From Leeuwenhoekiella blandensis MED217 (GTDB taxonomy: Bacteria > Bacteroidota > Bacteroidia > Flavobacteriales > Flavobacteriaceae), in assembly GCF_000152985.1 (NCBI RefSeq), contig NZ_CH672395.1, forward strand, positions 3,003,195 through 3,067,194: 64,000 nt of DNA, written 5' to 3'. A program made the translations under genes and the position numbers. Positions 27,041 to 36,799 of this stretch are shown here, one piece after another. Numbering within the stretch: position 1 is the stretch's first letter; every line of letters begins with the position of its first letter. The notes beneath the pieces were generated by a model. The model ran no database searches. It was given only the letters and a program-made list of their open reading frames with translations, and was not told the origin of the DNA.

Positions 27041-27058
27041 TTAAGTATGCTGAAAAGT

Positions 27059-27844
27059 TTATTCGGCGTTACCGTACATATTAGATTCGCCACCATCTAT
27101 CGCGATGGTTTGACCACTAACATATCCATTGGCTTTGCTTAACAAAAAGCCAACTACACTGGCTACATCTTTAGGATCACCTAATGCACGCGTTGGGTTG
27201 TTGCTCGCATATTGTGCTTCGGCAGCTTTAGGATCCTCAGGATTCACTTGCTTGAAGGCTTCGGCTACCATTGGCGTAAGAATCGCACCGGGAGCAATAG
27301 CATTGGTTAAAATTCCATCTTTACCATATTCTAAGGCGGCGTTCTTAGTCATTCCGCTTACGGCGTGTTTACTGGCCACATAAGGCATTTGATTGAGTAC
27401 CCCGCGAATACCTCCTACAGAAGCCACATTTACGATACGACCAAATTTTTGCTTTTGCATTACCGGGATTACATAACGCAAACCATAGTAAACTCCCATA
27501 AGGTTAATATCGATCACTTTTTTAAAAATGTCTAGATCGTAATCTACAATAGAAGCTTGTTTCCCTTCGATTCCCGCGTTGTTGTAGAGTCCGTCTATAC
27601 GACCAAACTTCTCTACAGTCTTATCGACGTAGTTCTTCACTTGCTCCTCGCTCGACACATCGGCTTTAACCGATAAAAGCGCGACCTCAGGATTGATCTC
27701 TTTGAGTTTCTGTTCAGCGTCTTTTAAGGCGTTTTCATTATAATCAACCAGTACGAGTTTTGCACCTTCTTTAGCAAGCAACTCGGCAGTTGCTAATCCC
27801 AGTCCCATTGCGGCACCGGTTATGATAATCACTTGATCTTTCAT
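27059..27844 (-). CDS. Short-chain dehydrogenase/reductase (SDR)
   Basis: A 261-residue classical SDR. NAD(P)-binding TGAAMGLG (residues 9-16), NNAG (88-91), catalytic Ser142, Tyr155 and Lys159 (VASVGG, YVASKHAV), then a PGAILTPM segment and a C-terminal GYVSGQTIAIDGGES. Asp34 after the second strand (VLVDYN) favours NAD over NADP. Probably cytoplasmic; the substrate cannot be inferred (resembles 3-oxoacyl reductase and glucose/secondary alcohol dehydrogenases). Stands alone; start ATG 27844. Confidence 0.92.
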   Translation of the reverse strand: MKDQVIIITGAAMGLGLATAELLAKEGAKLVLVDYNENALKDAEQKLKEINPEVALLSVKADVSSEEQVKNYVDKTVEKFGRIDGLYNNAGIEGKQASIVDYDLDIFKKVIDINLMGVYYGLRYVIPVMQKQKFGRIVNVASVGGIRGVLNQMPYVASKHAVSGMTKNAALEYGKDGILTNAIAPGAILTPMVAEAFKQVNPEDPKAAEAQYASNNPTRALGDPKDVASVVGFLLSKANGYVSGQTIAIDGGESNMYGNAE

Positions 27845-27948
27845 TGTGTTTGGATTTTATAGTTGTATGTACAACAAAGTTAACCCGCACTAAAAAATCA
27901 ATACGTTAAAGACATCATAAGGTTTTGATGACTATAAGCCTGTTGACA

Positions 27949-28239
27949 TTAAGAAATCGTTACCGGAAGCATGATAAGGGTTTCTACTTTACCTGCTTCA
28001 TCTTTGACGTAATCTAATTTCAATTTATAGTTTACCGGGCGCTCTTCGGCATAATACATTCCCGTCTGTGCATCAAAACCGCCATAATCGGTATAAGCCA
28101 AACTCACAATACGGTCTGTATCTACAGCGTCTAGCTGTTGTAGTTCTGTTTCGCTCAATCTATAGCGTTTGAGAATTTGATTCAAACTGCGAGAAAAATG
28201 ATTTTTTGGTGAAGTTTTCATAGCTTTCGTTTTTCTCAA
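27949..28239 (-). CDS. Small conserved-looking protein of unknown function
   Basis: A 96-residue open frame (ATG 28239; an in-frame ATG at 28221, giving 90 residues, is equally likely). No signal peptide. It begins basic, then has a helical part (LNQILKRYRLSETELQQLDAVD, here seen as LNQILKRYRLSE) and a beta part ending in IMLPVTIS. No family recognised. Lies between SDR and the Omp85 fusion gene, in its own orientation with the SDR but 104 bases upstream of it. Confidence 0.55.
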   Translation of the reverse strand: MRKTKAMKTSPKNHFSRSLNQILKRYRLSETELQQLDAVDTDRIVSLAYTDYGGFDAQTGMYYAEERPVNYKLKLDYVKDEAGKVETLIMLPVTIS

Positions 28240-28593
28240 AATTATTATGGATAATACAGATAAAATGTTAGTAAAATCTTATTTCACAATATATTAAGAC
28301 CAAAGCGCTTATCGCCTACTGCTACTACCTTGACTCAGTGAGCCGAATTGGATTTCTGCTCAACTATTTTAAAGACCAAAAACCTTGACAAGCACAGCTC
28401 TAAACTCTTCATTATTAATATTAACTATATCCCTTGAAGAATATAGGCCTTTTGTATTATACACGATAATTATGACGAGTTTTACTGACGGAATCTCTTA
28501 AGACTTATTTAAAACAGTGTTATAGAGGGTTAAAAAAGAAAAGGCATTAACATATTTGGCATAATTTGAGCCTTACTAATTTGAACTACCTCT
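28240..28593. other. Intergenic region, 354 bases
   Basis: AT-rich, no open frame, no convincing hairpin and no perfect TAnnTTTG box. It presumably holds the divergent promoters of the small protein (left) and of the Omp85 fusion gene (right). TTTGGCATAATTTGAG near 28554 is the best approach to a promoter but is not a clean match. Confidence 0.6.
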
Positions 28594-31500
28594 ATGAACA
28601 AGAAATACGCGTCTTTACGCCTTTCGCTTTATTCGTTTTTCGCACTTGGTTTATGGGCTTTAGTTTCCTCAGGAATTTATGCACAGGAAACAGATGCAGC
28701 CATCGAACAAACCTTTTATTTTACCGGAAACACAGGAGATGCTCCCAACGCTTCTACCACAGGGGTTCTGGAAGCCATAAATACGATGTCTCAACAGGAT
28801 GCCAATGCCACTTTTGTCGCTATCGGAAACATCACAAAAAAAGGCTACCCGCCTAAAAAGAAAGACCGCAAAGCAGTAGAAGCCTTTCTGCAGCAGGAAA
28901 TCATGCAACCGCTGGAAGCTTTTAATGGTAACGTGATCTTGATGCCCGGAAAAAATGAATGGAATAAAAACGGACACGAGAATCTGGACGACCTTGAGTC
29001 TTTTATTCAAGATAATAGCAAGATTGAATTTTGGCCAAATGATGGTTGCCCCAGAGAGATCGAGAATCTCAGTATGGAGAATGTAGAGTTGTTGATGATC
29101 GATTCCCAATGGTTTCTTGAAGACTGGGATGATCATTTATACCTCAACAATAAATGCGAACTCAAAACACGCGATGATTTCTTTGCAAAGTTTAAAGATG
29201 ACCTCAAAGATGAACAGAACAAAACGGTCATTGTTGCGGTACATCATTCAGTACTTACGCTTTCTCAACAGAATTTTATAGAAAAAATAGGTGGCCTTAG
29301 CGTTGAAGATTACTATAGCACCCTGCGTCAAAACTATGCAGGAACGTTGGAAACTTTGGCAAGTCAGTTTCCTGATGTGATCTTTGTTTCGGCCAGTGAC
29401 CGCAACTTACAATATGTTTTTGACGACGGAATCCCACAAATCATCAGTGGTGCTGCCGCTTCAAAATTAGATGGAGTGCGCAAAGCCGATGACGGTCAGT
29501 TTACCGCAAAATCTCACGGTTTTGCTAAACTTACGGTTTATACAGACCGAAGCTCTAAAGTGGAGTTCTTTCAAACCGGAAAAGGCGCGCCTCAAAAACT
29601 TTTTGAAAAACAAATACGTCGCCAGCAACCTCGGCCCGAGGACATTCCTGCACCAGACATTAGCGGGATGAGCGATACCTATAAGGCTTCGATCTATACT
29701 AAAGAAGAAACCGACAAAAGCGGCTTTTACCGTTTTCTGTGGGGAGAACATTACCGCGATGTATTCAGTAAAGAAATTGAAGCACCCGTGCTTGACTTGT
29801 CTGAACTTCCGGGTAATGTACACGCGATTTCTGAAGGCGGAGGAAATCAATCCCGCTCGCTCCGATTGATCGATGATGACGAACACGAATATACCGCTCG
29901 TGAACTGCGTAAAAGTGCTGTGCGCTTTATTCAGTCTAAAATCACAGATCACTATGTGCGTGATTTTATGCAAAACACCATTGCCGAAGATATCGTCCAA
30001 GATTTTTATACTACAGCGCAACCTTATGCGCCCTTTGCACTCAATCCTATTTTTGACACCTTGGATATTTATAATGCCGAGCCTAAAATCTACTATATGC
30101 CCAAGCAAAAACAACTGGGTATCTTTAATGAAGATTATGGAGATAAACTGTATATGCTTGAAGCACACGCCGGCGATGAAAATAAATCTTTTGAACGCTT
30201 TGGAAATGCAGACGATATCATAAGTACCAAAGATCTATTGGCCGAAGTACGCGACTCGAAAAAACATCAGGTTGACGAAGCCAACTTTTTAAAAGTGCGC
30301 TTGATGGATTTTGCCGTCGGCGACTATGATAGACATTATGACCAATGGCGCTGGTCTGCTTACGAGCAGGACAACGGAAATACGCTGTACAAAACCATTC
30401 GGCGAGATCGGGATCAGGCCTTTCCTAAATACGACGGACTCATACTTGGATTGTTGAAAGTAGCGATGATCGATTTCCGCTCTATGGAACGCTATGATGA
30501 GGATGTTGATAATGTAAAATGGTTGAGCCGTTATGCTTATCCACTCGATCAGGCTTTTTTAAAGAGTTTGACCTGGGAAGACTGGCAAGAACAAGTTCGC
30601 TTCATACAAGAAAAGCTTACCGATGAAACCATCGAAACTGCTTTTGCTACGTTGCCTAAAGCTGCACAAGACGAAAGCACCGAAAAGATCATAAAGAATT
30701 TCAAGATCCGTCGGGACAATTTGATGCCCATTGCGCGTCGCTATTATGAGTATTTGATGCGTCACCAGATTCTTTTAGGAACCGGTGATAAAGACGATTT
30801 TGTAATCACCCGACTTCCTAACGGAAAAACCCGCGTGGCGCTCACCACCGAAGACGATCGTACTTTTGAGCGCACCTACGATAAAGAGGAGACCAAAGAA
30901 CTCTGGATTTATGGTCTTGATGATGAAGATACTTTTACAGTAACGGGTGAAGGCGATCAATACATTCCTATTAAAATATTGGGAGGAGAAAATAACGACG
31001 TGTACGATTTTCAAAATACACGTGCCGTAAAAGCCTATGACTACAAAAGCAAGAAAAATACATTTGTAAATCCGGGAACTCGCAAATGGCTGGTAGACAG
31101 TTATGACATCAATACCTATAATGACGAAAACAGAAAACTGGATGCCTTCTCTACTCTTCCTGCGGTAGGTTACGATCAGGACACCGGATTTTCTGCAGGC
31201 TTAAGCGGAACCTATACTACCTATGGTCTGGCAAACAATCCGTTTGCGACACAACAAACCTTGACCGCCAAATATTTTGCAGCGACACACGGGGTGGAGT
31301 TGAAATACTCAGGAGAATTTGCAAATGCTTTTTATAAATGGAATTTTGGCCTCGATGCCCGCTACACCACGCCTAATTATGCGATCAATTATTTTGGTAC
31401 CGGTAATGAAACAACCTACGATGATGATCTTGTAGATCGTGATTTTAACCGGGTACGTATCAGTCAGTGGAGTGTTAACCCGTCATTGATCTACAGAGAA

Positions 31501-32190
31501 GATCGTATGTCTATACGTTTTGGTCCTACATTTGAGTCGCTTAATGTCTCGTATTCCGGAGATGGTGTTACAGGCGATACTGAAATTTTCCTGCCTGGCG
31601 ATGATGTGTTCAACACCCAGTATTATGCCGGTGCAGAAGCCGCGTTTCAGTATAAAAACAAAAGCGGAGCGATCGCCTTTATTCGAAGAGGATTTCAGTT
31701 TGATCTGGTAGCAGGTTATAAAAGTAATATCGATGAGTATGATAATGAGTTTGCTTATGTAAACCCTACGCTTTCTATAGACTATCCACTGCACCCTAGC
31801 GGTATGGCTGTTCTAGCGACCAAAGTGGGTGCAGAAATGAACTTTGGAGATACTTACGAATTTTATCATGCTGCGACTTTGGGCGGAAATAACAGCCTGC
31901 GCGGTTTTAGAAATGAACGTTTTAACGGTAAGACTTCCTTTTACCAAAGCACCGATTTGCGTGTAGGTATTGCCGAATTGACCACCAATTTCATTCCGTT
32001 GCGATTGGGCGTTTCAGCAGGATTTGACTACGGGCGCATTTGGACTCCGGGAGGAGATTCTGAACAATGGCATAACAGTTACGGGGGTTCGGTGTTCCTA
32101 AATGGGTTTAAAGCACTCACTGCCAATCTGGGCTACTACCGCAGTAAAGAAAGTAACCGCGTATTGTTTACGCTAGGATTCAAATTCTAG
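28594..32190 (+). CDS. Omp85/BamA-type outer-membrane barrel fused to a degenerate calcineurin-like phosphoesterase
   Basis: A 1198-residue exported protein (signal peptide to about YAQ, residue 31). The N-terminal domain (about 38-340) follows the outline of a calcineurin-like metallophosphoesterase, but nearly all metal ligands are replaced: GNIT (79) for GDN, PGKNEW (118-123) for PGNHEW, SASDRNLQ (266-273) for SGHDHNLQ; only VHHS (216-219) looks normal. The middle (about 560-640) has VGDYDRHYDQWRW and RRDRDQAFPKYDG, seen in Bacteroidota proteins of this architecture. The C-terminal 350 residues form an Omp85-type barrel with SLRGFRNERF (RGF motif) and a terminal Phe (GFKF). Likely acts in the outer membrane in protein or lipid assembly; the phosphoesterase part is probably a binding scaffold rather than an enzyme. 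Confidence 0.85.
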   Translation: MNKKYASLRLSLYSFFALGLWALVSSGIYAQETDAAIEQTFYFTGNTGDAPNASTTGVLEAINTMSQQDANATFVAIGNITKKGYPPKKKDRKAVEAFLQQEIMQPLEAFNGNVILMPGKNEWNKNGHENLDDLESFIQDNSKIEFWPNDGCPREIENLSMENVELLMIDSQWFLEDWDDHLYLNNKCELKTRDDFFAKFKDDLKDEQNKTVIVAVHHSVLTLSQQNFIEKIGGLSVEDYYSTLRQNYAGTLETLASQFPDVIFVSASDRNLQYVFDDGIPQIISGAAASKLDGVRKADDGQFTAKSHGFAKLTVYTDRSSKVEFFQTGKGAPQKLFEKQIRRQQPRPEDIPAPDISGMSDTYKASIYTKEETDKSGFYRFLWGEHYRDVFSKEIEAPVLDLSELPGNVHAISEGGGNQSRSLRLIDDDEHEYTARELRKSAVRFIQSKITDHYVRDFMQNTIAEDIVQDFYTTAQPYAPFALNPIFDTLDIYNAEPKIYYMPKQKQLGIFNEDYGDKLYMLEAHAGDENKSFERFGNADDIISTKDLLAEVRDSKKHQVDEANFLKVRLMDFAVGDYDRHYDQWRWSAYEQDNGNTLYKTIRRDRDQAFPKYDGLILGLLKVAMIDFRSMERYDEDVDNVKWLSRYAYPLDQAFLKSLTWEDWQEQVRFIQEKLTDETIETAFATLPKAAQDESTEKIIKNFKIRRDNLMPIARRYYEYLMRHQILLGTGDKDDFVITRLPNGKTRVALTTEDDRTFERTYDKEETKELWIYGLDDEDTFTVTGEGDQYIPIKILGGENNDVYDFQNTRAVKAYDYKSKKNTFVNPGTRKWLVDSYDINTYNDENRKLDAFSTLPAVGYDQDTGFSAGLSGTYTTYGLANNPFATQQTLTAKYFAATHGVELKYSGEFANAFYKWNFGLDARYTTPNYAINYFGTGNETTYDDDLVDRDFNRVRISQWSVNPSLIYREDRMSIRFGPTFESLNVSYSGDGVTGDTEIFLPGDDVFNTQYYAGAEAAFQYKNKSGAIAFIRRGFQFDLVAGYKSNIDEYDNEFAYVNPTLSIDYPLHPSGMAVLATKVGAEMNFGDTYEFYHAATLGGNNSLRGFRNERFNGKTSFYQSTDLRVGIAELTTNFIPLRLGVSAGFDYGRIWTPGGDSEQWHNSYGGSVFLNGFKALTANLGYYRSKESNRVLFTLGFKF

Positions 32191-32215
32191 AAAACACACA
32201 CTAATCAACCAAACT

Positions 32216-32249
32216 TTAAAAAGCCACGCCCTAAAAGCGTGGTTTTTTT
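32216..32249 (+). terminator. Rho-independent terminator
   Basis: CCACGC (32224-32229), 7-base loop, GCGTGG (32237-32242), then seven T. It ends the Omp85 fusion transcript and argues against an upstream start for the next gene. Confidence 0.85.
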
Positions 32250-32370
32250 ATGGGTAAAAAATGCATCGCTAACTTGTGCTGAAGCAATTCGCTTTCAGAG
32301 TATCGGAATTTTTCCGTTAATACGGATTTTTTCCTTTTACAACTTCTGGAGATTTACGTACTTTGCAGTT

Positions 32371-33798
32371 ATGAAAGAGGCCAAGTTTGCGATCATTGAT
32401 GTTGAAACGACCGGTGGCGGGATCAAGGGGAATAAAATAACCGAAATCTGCATCATCGTACTTCAAGAAGGCAAAGAAATCAACCGGTTTGCATCACTGG
32501 TAAATCCCGGGCGGGAAATTCCGCTTTACATAGAAAAGCTTACCGGCATCAACGACCGCATGGTCGAAGATGCACCGTACTTTGATGAACTTGCCCCGCA
32601 AATTGATGCACTCACCCAAGATTGCATTTTTGTGGCGCACAATGTAGGTTTTGACTACAATGTGGTACGTGCAGAATTTAAAGAAGCTGGTCTCGATTTT
32701 AACCGAAAACGCCTCTGCACGGTGCGACTGGCCAAGAAACTCATTCCGGGATTGTTCTCATACAGTTTAGGAAATCTATGCACCTCGATCAACATTCCAC
32801 ATTACGATCGTCACCGCGCTACAGGAGATACCGAAGCTACGGTTATTTTGTTTCAGCGCTGTCTGGATCTTGATCCTGAGTATGAAGTCATTCAAGGATT
32901 CTTAAATCGAAAATCTAAAGAATCCTATTTTCCGCCGCACTTTAAAGCTTCAGATTTTGAAGAACTTCCGCATAAAGCCGGCGTATATTTCTTTAAAGAT
33001 AAAAACGGAAAACCGCTTTATATTGGTAAGGCGATCGATATTCAAAAACGCGTGCTTTCGCATTTCAGAGAAAAAAGCAACCGCAAATATGAGCTGCTTC
33101 AGAACACACACAGCATCGATTATGAGTTAACAGGAAGCGAATTGCTGGCCTTATTGCGGGAAGCCGAACTTATTCTAAAATATTACCCCAAATACAACAA
33201 AGCACAAAAGAACCCTTCAAAACCCTACAAGCTCACCTCCTATCATAATAAATACGGGATCGAGCAGTTTGCCTTGCACAAAAACAAAATCGCCCCGGTT
33301 AGCTGGATGCAGTTTTATACGCGAGAAGAAGCGATACAGTTTATGGAGGAAGTATGTGAAAAATTTGAATTGTGTCCTAAATATTGTGCGTTGCAACAAG
33401 GTGTTGACACCTGCAATCATTACAAGATACACACCTGCAGCGGTGCCTGTAGCGGCGAAATTGCTGTTACTGAATATAATGCCCGGGTGAGCAAAGCGCT
33501 AGATTATATTCACACCTATGAGCAGTCGTGCTTGCTTGTGGAGCAAGGGCGTAATCCTGGAGAAAAGTCTTTTATTTATTTAAAGCAAGGCCGTTTTTCA
33601 GGCTATGGTTTTGTGGACGAAAATTCAGATTTTAACCATAACGAAGATTTTGAGCATTATTTAATTCCGCAGAAAAGTTCGGCGTATGCAGATCGCATCA
33701 TAAGACGCTATCTCGCTACCGAAAAGAATATTGTACGCTTACCGCTCACCACTACCGAAAATTCAACCCAAGATATTTTTGCTTCTTGGCTTAGTTAG
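32371..33798 (+). CDS. DnaQ-family 3'-5' exonuclease fused to a UvrC-type GIY-YIG endonuclease
   Basis: A 475-residue nuclease fusion. ATG 32371 is chosen because the longer open frame starts inside the preceding terminator. Exonuclease domain (about 4-165): Asp10 and Glu12 (DVETTG), Asp95 (VGFDYN), His148 and Asp153 (HRATGDTEAT), the full DEDDh set. GIY-YIG domain (about 198-280): GVYFF and PLYIGKA. A Cys-rich UvrC-like segment follows (CPKYCAL, CNHYKIHTCSGACSG). This is the DNA polymerase III epsilon/UvrC-N fusion known in many bacteria; it probably cuts damaged DNA and trims the product, though the role is little studied. Its stop overlaps that of the opposite transporter gene by 8 bases. 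Confidence 0.92.
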   Translation: MKEAKFAIIDVETTGGGIKGNKITEICIIVLQEGKEINRFASLVNPGREIPLYIEKLTGINDRMVEDAPYFDELAPQIDALTQDCIFVAHNVGFDYNVVRAEFKEAGLDFNRKRLCTVRLAKKLIPGLFSYSLGNLCTSINIPHYDRHRATGDTEATVILFQRCLDLDPEYEVIQGFLNRKSKESYFPPHFKASDFEELPHKAGVYFFKDKNGKPLYIGKAIDIQKRVLSHFREKSNRKYELLQNTHSIDYELTGSELLALLREAELILKYYPKYNKAQKNPSKPYKLTSYHNKYGIEQFALHKNKIAPVSWMQFYTREEAIQFMEEVCEKFELCPKYCALQQGVDTCNHYKIHTCSGACSGEIAVTEYNARVSKALDYIHTYEQSCLLVEQGRNPGEKSFIYLKQGRFSGYGFVDENSDFNHNEDFEHYLIPQKSSAYADRIIRRYLATEKNIVRLPLTTTENSTQDIFASWLS

Positions 33799-34774
33799 CA
33801 GGTTCATTCGGCATTTCGCGATTTGCAAATCTGGAAGCGATGGCGCTTATGATCATAATTTGGGATGCGTGAAAAAGCATCAAGGGCAATAAAACCAGAC
33901 CGAGGCCGGGCATTCCTCCAAATATTATTTTTGAGAATACGGTACCGTGTACCAGAGATTTTTTGGTTCCGCAGAATTGCGCGGTAATCCGATCTTCTAT
34001 GGAAAAGCCAAGCGCGGTAGCGATGCGTCCGGTTAACATATAAACCAGAACAAACAAGAAAAGCACTCCAACAACTAAAATCGCTAAATCAAAAAGCGAT
34101 ACTCCGCTAAAAACACCATCGGTGAAGGAAGTCGCAAAACTTTTATAAATGATGAGCAGGATAATGCTTTTATCAAAAAGCGTAAGTTTTTTAGTATGTT
34201 TCTGGATAAATCCTCCCCAAAACCGCTGCAACAACAAGCCCAAGATCACCGGTGCTAGAATTTGCAACACCAGCTTCATATAAATTTCAGTAAAGTCAAA
34301 ATCGGTTTGCATATCGTCTATAAACAAACCCATCCACAAAGGCGTAATGACAATACCTATGATTCCTGAAATACTTGCGTTAAAGATCGCTGCCGGTATG
34401 TTTCCTTTTGCAATAGAAACCATAACTACAGAAGAACTTACTGTAGAAGGCAGCGCGGCAAGAAAAAAGAAAGACAACCATAACAGCTCGTGCTCTGCAT
34501 TTTGTACTAATGGACGAAACAAGAGCACCACCAGCGGAAAAACAAGAAAGGTACACGCCTGTACCAGCAAGTGTAATTTGTAATTCCCTAAACCTGCTTT
34601 CAGTTTTTGCGGACTTAATTTGAGTCCGTATAAAAAGAAGATCAATGCGATTCCTACGGCGCTAATCGTATCTAGTGGAATCGGGCTTGTGGCGATTCCC
34701 CACTGAGGGAAAAAATAGGCAACAACAATAGCTACCAGGATCGCAAGCACAAATTTATCAAGCTTTATATTCAT
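33791..34774 (-). CDS. Bile acid:sodium symporter-like (SBF-like/YfeH) transporter
   Basis: A 327-residue inner-membrane protein with about ten hydrophobic helices. Typical SBF-like features are the early IALIFFLYGLKLSP, LAALPSTVSSSVVMVSIAKGN, and CGTKKSLVHGTVFSKIIFG (the crossing motif). No signal for a substrate; related proteins move organic anions with sodium. Alone on its strand and tail-to-tail (8-base overlap) with the nuclease fusion. Confidence 0.9.
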   Translation of the reverse strand: MNIKLDKFVLAILVAIVVAYFFPQWGIATSPIPLDTISAVGIALIFFLYGLKLSPQKLKAGLGNYKLHLLVQACTFLVFPLVVLLFRPLVQNAEHELLWLSFFFLAALPSTVSSSVVMVSIAKGNIPAAIFNASISGIIGIVITPLWMGLFIDDMQTDFDFTEIYMKLVLQILAPVILGLLLQRFWGGFIQKHTKKLTLFDKSIILLIIYKSFATSFTDGVFSGVSLFDLAILVVGVLFLFVLVYMLTGRIATALGFSIEDRITAQFCGTKKSLVHGTVFSKIIFGGMPGLGLVLLPLMLFHASQIMIISAIASRFANREMPNEPAN

Positions 34775-35226
34775 TGCGGCAAAGGTAATGCAGTTCTAAG
34801 GCGCCACAATACCCTGATTGTACCTTTATGCAGGAACTTCTTTATTTTTTTAAGCGATAAAAACGAAACTTTGAGCGCATAACCGGAATAAAATGATCGA
34901 GATTAGTCACTCTGTGTGCATTTCGTCTAAAAAAAAGCAGAAATCTATTCGTATTCAATACTTTTATAAACTTGTTAATTCAAAGAAGATGCGTGCGCTG
35001 CTTTTCAAAAAAGGCGTTGTGCAACTTCTTGAAGAATAAGTAAACTTCCTCAGGACGAGCCTGTCTATCGACGATGGCAGACTTTGATGGAGTGGTTAGA
35101 AATAAATTTTCAATTTCGCAGCCATACATTGGGTAATTCCTTCTTTTGCGCTGCCAAAATAGTGAGTTGTGGTTGGTGGCTTTTCAATATTCAAGATGCC
35201 AACTGTTCACCTAGATTTACAACATA
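34775..35226. other. Intergenic region, 452 bases, between divergent transporter and LacI regulator
   Basis: Contains a possible 48-codon frame (34893-35039), a short degenerate repeat (35040-35095, AAACTTCCTCAGGACGAGCCTG resembling repeat copy A) and the promoter region of the LacI gene. No TAAAACGTTTTA site was found here, so the regulator does not seem to control itself through that motif. Confidence 0.5.
34893..35039 (+). CDS. Doubtful small open frame (48 residues)
   Basis: ATG 34893 to TAA 35037-35039, encoding a basic peptide (8 of 48 residues Lys, with KKKQKS and FKKGVVQLLEE). No similarity recognised, no clear ribosome site. It may be a real small basic protein, but chance or a decayed gene is at least as likely. 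Confidence 0.25.
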   Translation: MIEISHSVCISSKKKQKSIRIQYFYKLVNSKKMRALLFKKGVVQLLEE

Positions 35227-36255
35227 ATGAAGCAAAAACGCCCATCTATAAAAGACATCGCAAAAGCGCTTAACGTATCGATCACCACCATTTCTTTTGT
35301 TTTAAATGGCAAAGGAGAAGAACGAAAGATCTCTAAAGAGGTTATCAAAAAGATCGAAGACTACGTTGAAGAAGTTAATTACCGTCCTAATCAAGTGGCA
35401 CAAAGCTTACGTACCGGAAAAAGTAAAATTCTGGTATTTATGGTTGAAGACATCGGTAACCGCTTTTTTGCCAAGATCGCCCGTATTATTGAGGAGATCG
35501 CCTATCAAAAAGGCTACAAAGTATTGTTTTGTAGCAATGAGAATAATGATAAACGTTCGCGGGAACTCATTCGTGTTTTTCATGAACGTCAGGTAGATGG
35601 TTTTTTAATCATTCCATCTGCGGGTATTAAAAAGGATATTGAGAACCTTATTAAAAGTGATATTCCTGTCGTGCTTGCCGACCGTTATTTTGAAGACCTC
35701 GCTACGCACCAGGTGGTGATCAACAATTATGAAGCGGCCAATAAAGCCACCCAACATCTCATAGATAACGGTTTTAAACATCCTGCTTTTATTACCATAG
35801 ATACGCAACAAATACAGATGCTTGATCGCGCCAGAGGTTATCGCGATGCCGTTGCTGCTGCGGGATTACAAAGCAATATTCTTGAACTTCCATTTGAGAC
35901 AATACAATCTCCTGAGGGAAAACAGCGCATCACAGAACTACTCACCGGAAGTAACGAGATTGATTCGGTGTTCTTTTCAACCAATTACCTAACCCAAACC
36001 TCACTCGAGATCATCAAAGACATCGATCCTAAGCTTATTTATGATCTGGGTATTGTAACATTTGATGATAACGAATTCTTTAAAATCAATAATCCTTCTA
36101 TAACCGCAGTGGCTCAACCGCTACAGGAAATGGGAGAAGAATTGATGCGTATCATGTTTAAATTGTTGAAGGCAAATGGCAAAGAAGAAGTGCCATTGAT
36201 GCAATCGGTTTTGCATGCTGAACTGATCCCCAGAGACTCTTCTAAAAAGAAGTAG
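35227..36255 (+). CDS. LacI/GalR-family transcriptional regulator, probable PUL regulator
   Basis: A 342-residue regulator. The N-terminal helix-turn-helix (SIKDIAKALNVSITTISFVL, residues 7-26) and hinge helix region (YRPNQVAQSLRTGKS) are textbook LacI family, followed by a periplasmic-binding-type sugar sensor domain (about 60-340). It lies 545 bases before the first SusC gene and in the same direction, with its own terminator. Four perfect TAAAACGTTTTA palindromes, the AACGTT-centred type bound by this family, stand before PUL transcription units, so it very probably represses or activates the whole locus in response to a sugar. The ligand is unknown. Confidence 0.95.
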   Translation: MKQKRPSIKDIAKALNVSITTISFVLNGKGEERKISKEVIKKIEDYVEEVNYRPNQVAQSLRTGKSKILVFMVEDIGNRFFAKIARIIEEIAYQKGYKVLFCSNENNDKRSRELIRVFHERQVDGFLIIPSAGIKKDIENLIKSDIPVVLADRYFEDLATHQVVINNYEAANKATQHLIDNGFKHPAFITIDTQQIQMLDRARGYRDAVAAAGLQSNILELPFETIQSPEGKQRITELLTGSNEIDSVFFSTNYLTQTSLEIIKDIDPKLIYDLGIVTFDDNEFFKINNPSITAVAQPLQEMGEELMRIMFKLLKANGKEEVPLMQSVLHAELIPRDSSKKK

Positions 36256-36295
36256 ACCTAATAAGTCTCCCCCCACTCCAACATTATCATATATT

Positions 36296-36347
36296 AAATC
36301 CATTCAAAATCAGAGAGAACCTGCTGTTTTTTGAGTGGATTTTTTTG
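36296..36347 (+). terminator. Rho-independent terminator after the LacI gene
   Basis: AAATCCATTCAAAA (36296-36309) pairs with TTTTGAGTGGATTT (36329-36342), 14 bp with one wobble pair, followed by a run of T. The 19-base loop is long, but stem and T run are convincing. Confidence 0.75.
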
Positions 36348-36799
36348 TTTTGATCTTAATTGTACTTCTAATAAGCTTCAGTTGAAGCGTAACGCATTAC
36401 ACAATTCGACATTTTATAGCCAATTTATGTTAATATGCCGTGGTTTATTTAAGTCTGAAACAAGAATGACACATTTCAAAATACAAATTAAAAACAATTA
36501 AATATTATTTATAATATTTAAAATGGATCAAAAAAGACGTAATGAGATAATTTGTGCCCTGATTGAGACATATTGTATCAAATAGACTTTTATTTCGATA
36601 TCGGTTTACGATTTAAACTTAAATTAACTTTAAGATTACAAATACAAACATTCGCATCGATTAACGGCTTACATTCAGTAATTAAACTTCGCTTAAACTA
36701 GCCTCATCCAAATTCCGTTCTCATAAATGCTAAAACGTTTTACTAGTTTTAGCATTCTTTTAACGGAAACACGAACAATTTAAAAACTCAGATTATTGG
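36348..36799. other. Upstream region of the first SusC gene
   Basis: 452 bases, strongly AT-rich, no gene. It contains the LacI-type operator at 36731-36742, which also forms one half of an 11-bp hairpin (AATGCTAAAAC 36726-36736 with GTTTTAGCATT 36746-36756). A TAnnTTTA word (TAGTTTTA, 36744) begins one base after the operator and could be the -7 box. Confidence 0.55.
36731..36742. promoter_or_regulatory. LacI-type operator, site 1
   Basis: Perfect 12-bp palindrome TAAAACGTTTTA, 57 bases before the first SusC gene. One of four identical sites in the PUL. Confidence 0.8.

Noticed and set aside
32239-32370. Upstream start of the DnaQ/GIY-YIG gene
   Set aside because: The longer frame begins inside the terminator hairpin, and conserved exonuclease sequence begins only at 32371.
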